Of a stretch of DNA of 64,000 bases, positions 50,522 through 62,197 are shown in pieces. Numbering within the stretch: position 1 is the first letter of the stretch; each line of letters starts with the position of its first letter. Under the pieces are notes generated by a model. It was not told the DNA's origin, did not search any database, and saw nothing but the letters and a program-made list of their open reading frames with translations. Made by a program: the position numbers and the translations under genes. The stretch spans positions 4,386,298-4,450,297 of the forward strand of contig JAPTYO010000011.1 of assembly GCA_036873135.1 (NCBI GenBank), read 5' to 3'. This stretch comes from Clarkia xantiana subsp. parviflora (Eukaryota > Streptophyta > Magnoliopsida > Myrtales > Onagraceae).

Positions 50522-53500
50522 CTAACTAAACGTCGACTCGTTCTCTTCACCAGAATCATCGCTCTTGGTCGCACTTCCTGGCGAATCCCCAGGTTGGTCT
50601 TGAACATGAGATTGATCTTGAACTTGAGTCTCGATCTTGAGCTTCTCCTTTTGAATAAACTGCCTCGGCATCACTTCCAATAGGAAGCTCCCACCGTTCC
50701 ACACGGTTGCAGACATTTTGAGTAGCTGGAAAACTATGGAGACTTCGTAGGATAAGAAGATGGGCACAGTGAGCGCCATTGTTGCCACCGTGAAGAGAGC
50801 TTGCAGCAATATGTACATGAGCATCCGGTTTTGGTCTCCTAGCACGCCGCTCAACCTCCACCACATATTGTTCGCCTTCTGTGCTTTTTTGGACAGCTCC
50901 CTAAAAAAATAAGTTTTTCATGAAAAAATGGCAACCAATGCAATGGAACCAGAGAACAATCTCTAACACGACATGAACCTAATCACAATCCCAGATTGCA
51001 ACATGTTGTTTCTAGGTGTCCTAGGTTTAAGCTGTTACTAATCAAATTTCGTTTTCGTCATTAAAAGGTGTTCCATATTTCGTTTTTGTTGTTTGTTGGT
51101 TTTCGGTCTGTTTTTTCTGTTAAAATTGACGGATTTGGGTATGTGTTTTCTTCGATTCATGTATATTTATGTCAATTAAGTTAAATTAAACCTCAATTTT
51201 ACATAAATTCTTCGATTTCACTGTATGTACACACTAACATAAATTAAAGAGAAGCACAAATGTCTTTTTGTTCTTTTCACTTCTTTAAATGCTCTTGTTG
51301 TAGAATTTTATGGAGACATTTTACCAAAACCAGTCAAATTTAACAACAAAAAAACAGACAGAAAACCAAAACGCAGCTAATACGAAGCTTGGGACACCTA
51401 AAAAATTTGGGATTGTGGTTAGGTTATTAACCCTTTAAAAAATAAATAAAAAATTAAGGGCTTGGATGCTTTCAATTTGAATCTAGTGGGTTGCTCCATT
51501 TCATGAGTAGGATTCAGTTTTGGGAATGTTAAGTGGCAAATATTCAGCCACCTCATGCAGAGCATAGAAATACTATTATCCTCATAAAAAATGAATAGTA
51601 TCCTCATAGATCCTAATGAGGCAGAATCTTATCCATTAAACATGTGCAGAACTAAATCTTGGCCAGTGGAGGATATCTCATGCAAAATGGAGGAAACTTA
51701 TCCCCCTATTATTGACAATGTTCACTAGTACCCTGTATAATTCATGAAGGAAAAGGCACCTAAACATGATTGAACCACCAATTTAGCCCCGAAAAGTCTA
51801 CAATTGTTCAAGAATTCGGTATTTTATAGTATATATATACGTTCACTACTAATTTTCTAGATCAGAAACTGATCATGAACGAACTAAGTCCATTCTGGAC
51901 CGAGAAGGGAGGATTCAGGTAAAAAAAAATATTAAGGCAATTTTCAACAAGAGCAATGCTATAACAGTATAACACATAGAACTTGCATGAAAAATCGAAT
52001 CTTTTCTACAAGTAGAAACTACTGACCATCAAACTCGATAATTTTTTTCCCCGGAAATGGTAAAGATTCCATTTTTCATGCTTAGTTCCGTGGATTAGAG
52101 CATTTTCCTTTCAAAAAATATGCTAGGACACACAATATCACAGCTTCAAAACAATAAAACACATTTTGCAAACCACAGAGATGAAGAAGAACCAACCTGT
52201 AGGAAGTCATTACTTCGGGATCCCTTAGCAGCCTCTGTCGCCTGAGGACATTAACTATGAGAAAATAAAGAACTTGCCAGAGGGTGTAAGCGATTAAGGG
52301 AACGAAAAATAGCCATGTCCACAAGTAGAGCTTGTTCTCCACGTATGGCCACGATACCCTCCTGGCAGTTCCAACTGGATGCATTGCAGCAAATGTTGTT
52401 GGATTCCACCATCTTATGGTGAAAAACACCAACCCTGATGTCAAAATAACATCGATCTTCATCATTCAAATGAAAGTAAAAGAAAATCGAACTATTGCTA
52501 AAAACATGTCCCAGTGCTGTCCCCTTCACAAAAAAATTAAAATTGATGGGTAATTAAGGTGATGGATAGCAATGGCAGGTTTAATTCAACAGTAAGAAGC
52601 ATCTTATCAATTATTATAAAATATATATATATCTCACAGATTTCTCCAAAGCACAAGATATGAGTTTAGAATCTCAGTATTCAGTTGAAACATCGACATT
52701 ATGTCTTTGATGTATTACCAAGAAAAAAAATTGCAAAAAAAAAAAGAAGAAAATGGTAAGGACAAATTTACCTGGGAAAAGGTGAATGAGAACACTAACG
52801 ATTTTATCAGCAGAGCTGAAGACCAAGCTACATCGCCACACAATTAAAGCCCATGCCAACGGTCCCTACAGATATCAGTCAAAGAACTCAAAATCAAGTA
52901 GTGGTAACAAAAAGAGCAGGTTTAGGGAGAAAATTGAATACCTCGGCAAAGGAGAAGCAGACCATAAAAAGCTTTTCATTCTTAGGATACAAGAGAAGAT
53001 CGATCAAGAAGATTGTGTTTGCATAATAGCAGAAGTCCTGGGTCAAATAATATAGCAGACAATGTAAATCAAATTACCATCTTCTGATGAGTTACTACAA
53101 ACAGTTGTCTATACACTTATATAGAATAACATGTATGCATGTTCATGTAAGCTACTCTGCATTTTGTACTGATGAACTAAGAAGATAGTAATGCCAGTTC
53201 TTGAAAAGAACACATTCTTCAAATGAAAGAGCATCTTGAAAGGAAGTAATATAATCTTGGAAATGAGAGCCTACCAGAAGATAGTAATGCCATTTCTTGT
53301 ACCGATAGTATATCCAACGAAGTGGGACAAATATTATGTAGAAGAAACAATACACATACGGTATATCTTGTGGTCCTGTAAAAATGAAAAGCAAATTCAA
53401 GCTTATCATATATTCCAAACACTAAAATCCCAATTTCATGTCAATATAAGCAAGATAAGTATACTCACTAGCACCCAACAGGAAGCAGAAACCTCCAAAC

Positions 53501-54026
53501 CCCAGCACACTCAAGAAATGAGTCACCTAATCAAAGAAGCAACCCAGACCAGAATTATAGCTTTTAATGTGCTTATCATAATCGTTCATTAATAACCAAA
53601 AATTAGACCTTTACCAATTAATTTTTTTATGGCAAGGAGGTCGAGCAAAGCTACACCTTAAGCAATTATTGACGTTCAAATCATGATTTGAGCTAAAGCA
53701 TAGTGAGAATCAAAACCTTGCCTTATTAATGAATCGCTCGTGTTCTTCAGCTTGCTTGGCGATCTTAACCGCCTGTTTGGAGAGAATCTGCTTGGTCTGT
53801 TTCGCTTGATTCGACAGAATCTCCTTCGTCTGCGCCACTTTCTGCAAAATAAATCAAGACCAGCGTCGCGGAATCGGATCAATGACGCAAAACACGAAAC
53901 TTTACTCGAAACCGACACCGGCCGCGGGAAGTGAATACGCACCTTGGATCGATCCTTGATTCGCTGTTTCACCCTTTGAAACGAATTCCCGTTTGCTTCA
54001 TCGACTGAGTCGTTGCTGGTGTCCAT
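50522..54026 (-). CDS. Glycerophosphocholine acyltransferase-type membrane protein (GPC1/GPCAT, DUF2838 family)
   Basis: Polytopic ER-type membrane enzyme that, in characterised yeast and plant relatives, acylates glycerophosphocholine to lysophosphatidylcholine using acyl-CoA, feeding phosphatidylcholine recycling. Eight exons: 53943-54026, 53722-53841, 53469-53526, 53275-53375, 52942-53037, 52772-52865, 52197-52434, 50522-50900; phases fit, 389 residues. Start [15 protein letters not shown], then a Lys/Gln-rich helix ([19 protein letters not shown]). Membrane core: [99 protein letters not shown], and the loop [20 protein letters not shown]. Then [20 protein letters not shown] and an acidic Ser-rich tail. 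Intron 2 uses a GC donor (AAG then GCAAGG) with a normal AG. By recall the Arabidopsis counterpart is At5g35460. Confidence 0.88.
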
Positions 54027-54824
54027 TACGCTTGATGATGAACCAGATTGAGAGAAAATGAGACAGAGACAAGGGGATGGTGCAGAGGGAAAGGAGAAGG
54101 TGATGGTTTGCTCTTGGAAGTATATATGAGGAAGAGAGATAAATTAGGTTTATATATATTATATATAATAATATATATTCTTCCCCCTGTCAAGCTTCTT
54201 CGCTTCCTTTCCTTTGCAAAATTAATGATTCTTTACAGAACCCATATGAGAGGAATTCTTCAATACCACGCAGATCTATCTAATGCTACAAGAACTTTTT
54301 CTTCTTTGATTGATTTGATGAAATACATCCAGACTAATTTTGTTATCTATTTTCCTTCTAATCTAAACCTGATTAAATTAATTTATTGCCACTGAATTTT
54401 TTTTTCTAACTCTAGACCTTTTTTATATATTATATTACATTATATTTATAGAAGAATTATTATATTTATGGAAGTATGCAAATTGTATTATTGATTTTTT
54501 TAGGGTTATATATATATATAAATACAAGACTATATATATAATATAATAATATAATAAAATAAAACATAATTCGATATATATTAAGATATTTCCTAATAAT
54601 ATTATTATATTATATATAGATTATTTTATTGAAAGTTAAACTTAATGTTGGCCGTGCCCGTGTGGCCCTTGTGAGTTGTGATCCTTTCAAGTTTCAACTT
54701 AAATTATAAACCTCAAATTAAACACGTACGTGGATAAATGTAGTGTCGCCACCTGTTCTGTGAGTTTCTTTTTGGTTGCGGCTTCATCAGTGCATACTTG
54801 TCATTTTTTTATTACTATTATATT
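54027..54824. other. Intergenic spacer upstream of the acyltransferase gene
   Basis: The first 100-150 bp should hold the acyltransferase promoter and leader on the minus strand. The rest is AT-rich with TATA-type low-complexity repeats around 54155-54175 and 54505-54620. No gene supported. Confidence 0.6.
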
Positions 54825-55008
54825 TGTTACAAAAGTAGAGAGCTAATAGAAAAGAGAACTTAAGGATGTCTTAGTATCACACATAAGGAGCCCTTATATA
54901 GGGATTATATATACTTGTGGAGGAAGTAAATTTAATACTAGGAAAGTCTAAACAAGGAAGATGGTATATACACGTAATATTGAACATCCACTAAATATAT
55001 TCATAACA
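54825..55008 (-). repeat. 3' LTR of the short-LTR Copia element
   Basis: 184 bp, nearly identical to 58725-58908. The differences noticed are ATCACACATA against ATCATACATA and GATTATATAT against GATTACATAT. It contains a CTTATATAGGG stretch that may serve as TATA region. Confidence 0.9.
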
Positions 55009-58000
55009 CTCCCCCTTGGATGTTCATAAGGGAATTGTGCCTCGTTAAAACCTTACTAGAAAAAACCCAGTGGGATAAAAATCTAGTGAAGGAAAAAGAG
55101 TACACAATTATAGATCCCTTTTGTAAGCTGCCTCGTTAAAAACCTTACCAGGAAAACCCAATGGGATAAAACCTTGGTTAAGAGAAAAAGAGTGCAGCGG
55201 TGTAGATTCTCCCCCTGATGTTGACATCACGTAATTTCATTAAGTCGACGCAATCCAATCATGTTCGCCAATATTACAGATGTCGAAGTCGATAAAGCCT
55301 CCTTGAAAAGATCCGCTAGATAGTCATATGAATAAATTCGTTGGATGAAGAATAACAAGAGGCGAATGTGTTTTGTATGTCTCCTTTGATATAACAATCT
55401 TCAACTCGAGCTATATAACCTGCATTATCTTCATATATACAAAATAATGGTACAATATATTTATTATCCAACATTCTTGGAAAAAATTTCATGCTAGCAT
55501 TTTCAATCCTTCTAGGATTTTCACTTTAATTTTGCTATCAAATTAGCCACCCAAAAATGCTATAAATAATTCATATGTGGGACGCATTCAAAACTTTTTA
55601 TGTACTGCCAACGTAATAATATATTTGAAGGTGATTGCTCCACTAAATGATCCATATAATAATTGCCAGAATTTTGCATATAACATTTGTACCACAGGTT
55701 GTGCGTATATATCTTACGACAATTTATTTATGCGGGAAATATTTTGTATCCACTGGCTTCCACCTTCTGCATTTTTCATGTTAATACTTGCGTCTTTTCA
55801 AACTTTGGCCAATCATAATTATTATTTGACATATTGAGCTCAAGATCCTCGTCTAGTTTTATGATTTCACTCGTGAATAATATTCAAAACTGTTGTCGAC
55901 AACTTGATATTCTCGGTTCCATCATTTTCCTATTAATAACATAACTCATCGTTTTTATTGTAATTACTTTCAGGTACCTGAACCACTTCTGGGGTTTCAT
56001 ATTTAGTTATGTTTTTAATTCTTTGGGAAATCACCTCCACAATAAGACCATATTTATATTTCTTTTCTTTCCATGCTCCATTCTTCTTTCAAAAATTTCC
56101 GTGGAACCATTATCGCACGCTTCAGGCGTGACTTATTTTTCATTATAAATTATCTAACCGGGACATTTAAATTGGAGCATATGTAGCCGGTAATTGACTT
56201 ATGACTTTCTGGGTCCCATAAAGTCACTTAATAGGCAGTATCTGAAAATGGTTATCTCTTTGAACTTCAGGTTCATATTATCATTGTGCGAGGATCTAAA
56301 TGAGATAATAACAATTTTTTTCCAGTCAATCTCTTTTCTGCCAGCTGCTTCTTTTCTCCCCCTAATGTTGGGAAAAGTTGTTCATCAATAACAATCAGCA
56401 ATTCTTGCTTTAAATATATATCATTCATTGTTCCCAATAAATTGATTTATAGACAAAATATTTTTTTCCCAATATTCCAGACCCATGTTTGTGCGTTAAG
56501 GTGGAGCAGTTCAAACATATATCGCACATCATAAAATTAATATGTGGAAAATTTGTCTCTTCACTAAAAATTGGTTGTAAAAGGGAGAACTCTGATTTAA
56601 TATTGGCTTGATGCGCAGTTATATTGCTGCTTTCATAATAGCATGCATTTGTACTCAATTTGCTCTAATTTGTAGCAGTTTAGCTATTTAATTGGAGGAT
56701 CTTTGTTACTTTCATGCTAAACTGCAAATCTAGACATATAATTGTCTGAATCTTGTAATAAATATCAACTTTCAATATCATCATCATTCTTTATTACATA
56801 ATCTGGAAATTTTGCTCTTGCAAATCCATAATCAACGCTCATGTGACCATATTGTAGATGCATCTTTCAAAATAATATCGTGGTCCACATGGCTGGTGAA
56901 CGGGCCCATATTCACCTTATAATTAAGGGATTTTATCCCAAACTCAGTTGATGATGAACACATAATGAATTTTCCTTGAGAGCAATTATCATAATGATTT
57001 ATGGAGAATCTTCAGGTTCTTCCAAATAATGTATTGCGCATCTTAAGTGATCCGAAATGGTCTGTAATCGGTCACGTCAATTATTGTAACCGGAATGGAC
57101 TGTAACCGGTCATGGATCTTCAATCTTGTTAATTCATAGTCCGAGATATTTAGGAACTTCAGGATCCTTTATTCATTTATAGATCTTATAGGATCTTCCT
57201 GATTATTTATTCATAACTCATGATCTATGATATATGTATATAATAAATAAAATGCAATGCAATAAATAAAATGTAACTGTAAATGCAGTGCAAGAAATAT
57301 AAATATAACTTTAAATGCGGAAATTAAAAATAAATATGAATATTCGTAATATTGATATTAAGGAACGTAATATCGGATCTTCATGATACGGTATTCATAA
57401 AGAATGCAATTTTATTGATCGTACTATTAACGAATAATATATGCAAATCTTTTATATATATGAGGCCAAACTTGCCTAGTATCATTGCGCTTCATAAAGT
57501 CATCAAATTTCGCGCTGCATATATCATCAATTTTATGACAGCGTCATCGCGCTTCTCAAAATTATCATTATTTCAAATCAATTGGAATGTGAAGAATACT
57601 ATCATTGCAATCATAAATTGCAATACTCGCTTCATGGAGTAGATATTATCACCATTATATTATAAACTACAACACTCGCTTCTAGGAGTGGAGTATATCA
57701 TATTGATATCATACATTGTAACACTCACTTCAGGGAGCGTAGCATATCTAGTGGGCGATGCTTATAATTTTTTTTCTTTTAATATATTTTAGCATCTACC
57801 AATAACGCCACACTATTCATTTTTCAACATAACACACATGCTACACACTCGCTTCAGGGAGTAGAGCATATCAAAACATTTACGTAAGATTTGTGCCGTA
57901 AACTGAGTCTGATAAATGCATCATATATATATATTGCTTTTTCCAACATGAAATTTGCCTTCAACAGTTTAATCTTCGGTGACCCGATGGCACATTACTT

Positions 58001-58724
58001 AGCATAACAGTAACCACGAGCTGTTAAACATAAAAATATATAAATAATCTATATAAACATTTAAAGGTGGGAAAGAACTGGTGGTAGTATGTATATAATA
58101 ATTAAATATAAAATCACACCAAAAAAAAATCTCATGTAATGGATATGCAATGGGGAACACGGCATGCATATACAATTTATATATTCATGAGTCTACTTAA
58201 AAGAAACAGTAATAATAATAATATAACATGCTTCAAAGGGGACAAATGTGACGATCTAATAAACATAATTATACGAAATCAAATTAAAGCGTCAACAATG
58301 AATAATCTAAGAGCGTCAACAAAACACATATATATTACTACTAAGCATCATATTCAATTAAAGTAGACAACGGTGCATAAATAAGAAGAAAAGGAATAAT
58401 TTAAAAAAATACTAGATATTAAGAAAATCGTGATGGCGTCATGTATCGTAATATTGAGTCTGAAAAGATATAACATATTACAAACATGTAACAATAAGAT
58501 TGATTAGAATTTAATAGTTCGATTAATAAATTGAAATTAAACGAGTTTAAGAGAGAAGAAAACAAATCTTATCTTTTACAGCATAAGTTAGCGTTGTGAT
58601 TCACCACCGCCTTGTTGGATATTGAAGGGTTGAATCCATATGCAGTGAACTCGAAGTGAACTTGTTTTGGCTTTGGCTAACTAGGCGATTAAAAATAAAT
58701 AGGAGCGATTTCGTGCTGATAACG

Positions 58725-58908
58725 TGTTACAAAAGTAGAGAGCTAATAGAAAAGAGAACTTAAGGATGTCTTAGTATCATACATAAGGAGCCCTTATATA
58801 GGGATTACATATACTTGTGGAGGAAGTAAATTTAATACTAGGAAAGTCTAAACAAGGAAGATGGTATATACACGTAATATTGAACATCCACTAAATATAT
58901 TCATAACA
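58725..58908 (-). repeat. 5' LTR of the short-LTR Copia element
   Basis: 184-bp direct repeat partner of 54825-55008; followed by the duplicated target ATATT. Confidence 0.9.
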
Positions 58909-58950
58909 ATATTATTATTATTATTATATAGTATTTTTCAACATTGATAC

Positions 58951-59715
58951 CAGTGTTTTGAAAACCGGACCGGGCGTTAAACCGGTGAGGTTACCGGTTC
59001 ACGGTCTAACCGATTCGACCGGATCTAACCGGGTTCGGACCGGTTTGAAGGCACTGTAGCAGAATCGAAAAGTAATACTGCTAGCAAATTCAGTTGTGTA
59101 GATGTTAGCAAATTTCAAACGTAAGGACCGGGTTCTCTGTAAGTGTAGATGTTGGCAAATTCAAAAGATGTAAAAAAGAATCAGTTTTCATCGATTGTGT
59201 TAAATTATTACTTCAACTAATTCTATCTAATTGATGAACAATCTGGCAAAAAGAAATTCTATCTAAGGACGAAGAAGTGAAGAAGAGCAGAACCAGGAAA
59301 AGAAGAAAAAAAAAAGAGGAAGAATAATGGAAGAAGACAAGATTAAGAAGAAGAGAACAAAGAAAAAAAGAAGCAAAGAAAGAAAGAACAGACGAAGAAA
59401 ATGAAGAAGAATACCTGTGCACTATGGCTGTGGCGGTAAGAGGAAAAGGGATGGGGTGATTTTTATATTAGGGTTTTAGACTTGCAGATCATTATGTTTG
59501 ATAGAATCCGCGTCTTCGATTCTAATTAGACGTTTTTTAAGTTAACTCCTGGTTGGACCGGTCCCGGTTTTTCCGGTCCAACCCGGTTAAACCCGATTTC
59601 CTCTAATCAAACCGGGTTCGAACTGCATTCCCATCTTTTACTGGAACCGGACCGGTGATGTATCCGGTTCGCGGTCCGGCCCGGTCCGACCGTCGGTCCG
59701 GTTTTCAAAACACTG
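58951..59715. mobile_element. hAT-type MITE, 765 bp, with perfect 8-bp duplication
   Basis: Inverted ends CAGTGTTTTGAAAACCGGAC and GTCCGGTTTTCAAAACACTG are complementary over at least 20 bp, with CCGG-rich subterminal repeats on both arms. The duplication ATTGATAC lies at 58943-58950 and 59716-59723. The interior (about 59270-59410) is a GAAGAA-rich purine stretch with no real gene; the Ser/Phe-rich frame on the minus strand is compositional. It sits 42 bp from the end of the Copia element. Confidence 0.88.
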
Positions 59716-59723
59716 ATTGATAC

Positions 59724-60185
59724 TGCTGCTTTACAACTTTTACAGTGTGTTCGGTGAGAGGGATAAGAATTTGAAATCTAAATTCCGGGTGTTTTCTATT
59801 TGCCAAGAAATTCCGGATGTGTTTGGTAGTCTAAAAGGTCATGAATTGGGATTTCACAATAAACTGTGAGCTAGCTTATCACAAAAAAGTTACGTTATAA
59901 ATTGGTTAATGTCATCTTTTATGAGTTCACAGTTTATTAACCCAAAAAATTCACAATTTTAAAGATGCATTAAATGGTACAATTGACTTTACTTTAATTA
60001 CCAATTTGCTATTTCACTAGTTGGACGGTTTGTTAGCCTAATTTTTTTTGGTTCCAAATTTTGTTTTGGTCAGTTAGTTTGATTGGACAAGTTGCTAGCT
60101 ATGTTATATTATTTTTTTCATTTTATACACATTTACATGTGTTTGACATTTAAAAAAATGTAAAAAATCATAAAAAAAAAGAAAA
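59724..60185. other. Intergenic AT-rich spacer
   Basis: AT-rich sequence between the hAT-type MITE and the next foldback element; nothing recognisable. Confidence 0.6.
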
Positions 60186-60682
60186 AGGAAAACAACCTAT
60201 TTAGTCTCTCAGGTTTACCTCATATTTCAGTTTGGTGTCTTAGGATTAAAATGTTGATATGGATTGTCTCAGATTTCATTTTTGTTAAAATTTTGAGTCT
60301 CCGCCCGTCTTTTCTTCTTCTTTCAACCATTTCCATCAACCGACTCACCCACTTTAATCCATCACTTTTTACTTTTCACAAAATTGTCAAATTTCACCAA
60401 AAGTTGAACATAAAAAAAAATAAAATAAAAAATAAAAAATTCCAGCTGAGCAATTTCGAGCGACAACAAAGCATGATTTACTTGGACAAATGTGGTCAAC
60501 TTCTTAGGTGATGGTCCCGACAAAATGACGAGAAGGGAGCATCCTTGAGAGCTCATATATGACAGTCGGTTTCGTCGGGATTGACTTCTCTAAAGTAATC
60601 ACACCTGAGACACTCAATTTAAACATCAGACACCAAACAGAAACACGAGTCAAATTTGAGACAGTAAATAGGTTATTTTCCC
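60186..60682. mobile_element. Foldback element of the GGGTTAATAACC family
   Basis: Ends AGGAAAACAACCTATTTAGTC and GACAGTAAATAGGTTATTTTCCC... are inverted repeats (last bases GTTATTTTCCC). The core shares TTCCATCAACCGACTCACCC and CGGTTTCGTCGGGATTGACT with the elements at 37772 and 48471. The duplication is not clear because the left flank is A-rich. Confidence 0.7.
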
Positions 60683-61088
60683 TTAAAAAGTTACTAAATT
60701 TTTATTTAGTATGTTTGATATGCTCTGAAATGGTGTGAAGTCAAATGCTTTTGATTGTTTGAACGGCTGTCAAACGGCATGCTTTAAACTCCATGCGTAC
60801 CTACTAGTTGATTTCTTCTTTGCTTCCATTCCATCATTACATTACATTGACTGATTCACATCTGGATTTGAATTTGATCAGAACTAGATAGGTTGAGGCA
60901 GCACTGTGACACCGACTGCGTGATCAGGTGCACTGATGCTTCGGGTAACTTTACTCACTCTCTCGTCTCTCTCTGTAAATTTGTGATGTTGATGCTAGTT
61001 TGATTTCAATTGTTGCACATTCTGAGATAACAAAATAAATACACACAAAAATCCTGAATCTTAGATTACAAAACGAAGGAATATTAAA

Positions 61089-61600
61089 GGGTTAATAACC
61101 TATGAAAGGTCTGAATTTTGATTTATGTTAACCGGAGAGGTCTGAATTTTCAACGGTTAATTTGGAAGGTCTGAATTTTCAACTTTGATGATATAAGAGG
61201 TCTCTGTCAATTTTTGCCGTTAAAACTGACGGAATTTGGTCACATGCATAGCATGTGATCTGAAATAAACTTAAATCCCGAAAATGCCCTCCGACTAAAG
61301 TGTGTCCCTCACATGCTTGACCTGAAGAGACGAAAATGCCCCTTACAGCAAAAAAAAACATTTTCTTAATTTGACTTCAGGGGTAATTTTGTCATTTCAC
61401 ATTTTCTCAAATAAGGTATTAAATAAAAAAAGTATTAAAAGGGGTAAAAGTATCATTTCACACAATTATGTTAAATTTAACCCTAAAGATGGACGGAAAA
61501 TCAAAGTTCAACAAAGTTGAAAATTCAGACATTCCAAATTAACTTTTGAAAATTCAGACATCTCCGGTTAACATTGGTCAAAATTAAGACCTTTAATAGG
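61089..61600. mobile_element. Foldback element of the GGGTTAATAACC family, right end eroded
   Basis: The left end GGGTTAATAACCTATGAAAG is followed by GGTCTGAATTTTGA; the right arm has TCAAAATTAAGACCTTTAATAGG, then degenerates. Inner arms carry TTAAAACTGACGGAATTTGG and AACTTTGATTTTCCGTCC-type complements. Same interior type as 8021-8726 but without a GC-rich minisatellite. Confidence 0.7.
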
Positions 61601-62197
61601 ATAAAGTTGGAGAGTTGAGAACATTTCAGTCATTTCCTTAATGGTTTGTTATATTTTTTAAGCACGTGTACATTTCCGTCAAAGATAACAAAAATATAAC
61701 CTAACTAGAACATTGTTCGATCCGTCAAACCTGAGCTGGCGAAACATTTAAAAAAAGGCTAACAAACTATCCAACTTGTAAAACTTGAATTAACAAACCG
61801 ACTAATAAAACATGAGTTACCAAATTATCTAACTTGTGAAACTTGAGCTGCCAATTGGTAATCAGCCCTTAATTATATGGTAACTAATGCAACATAAACT
61901 AAGGCTTAAAAGAAAAGTGAATCTTTTGAGACTTCCAATCCCAAGTCATGGTTTATTGATTTGGCCAAAAAGAAAAGGCTTTAAACAACCATGGAAGCTA
62001 TGTTTCTTCTCATCATCAATGCATAAGAATCTTGCATTAGAATGACAAGCAATATACAAAAACTACAAAAGAGGTGGCTTGAGTGTTGTATGTACATATC
62101 AAAGGTGTTCTTCTCCTTTTTCTAGACAAATGGAGAATCATCATCATAAAAAATCTAAGTGGTGACAACACATAGACAATATGGAAAAACAACTAAA
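61601..62197. other. Spacer and 3' region of lycopene epsilon-cyclase
   Basis: AT-rich spacer with several short AACTTGAGCTG/TAACAAACT-type repeats around 61725-61860; the last part is the 3' untranslated region of the minus-strand cyclase gene. No other gene. Confidence 0.6.

Larger units (their letters stand above)
54825..58908 (-). mobile_element. Degenerate Ty1/Copia retrotransposon with 184-bp LTRs
   Basis: Direct repeats 54825-55008 and 58725-58908 (each 184 bp, TG...CA, two differences seen) are flanked by ATATT (54820-54824, 58909-58913). On the minus strand a polypurine tract CCAAGGGGGAG (55009-55019) precedes the 3' LTR, and CGTTATCAGCACG follows the 5' LTR at the primer position. 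The 3.7-kb interior is AT-rich and shattered. The clearest protein remnant is the end of Copia RNase H at about 55250-55480 (YEDNAGYIARVEDCYIKGD on the minus strand, then a broken LRRL-type tail and CQHQG near the tract). No long frame survives, yet the LTRs are about 98.9 per cent alike. The element therefore probably moved as a defective copy using enzymes supplied in trans. Confidence 0.88.

Noticed and set aside
59213..59422. Ser/Phe-rich frame on the minus strand
   Set aside because: Complement of a GAAGAA purine tract in the hAT-type MITE.
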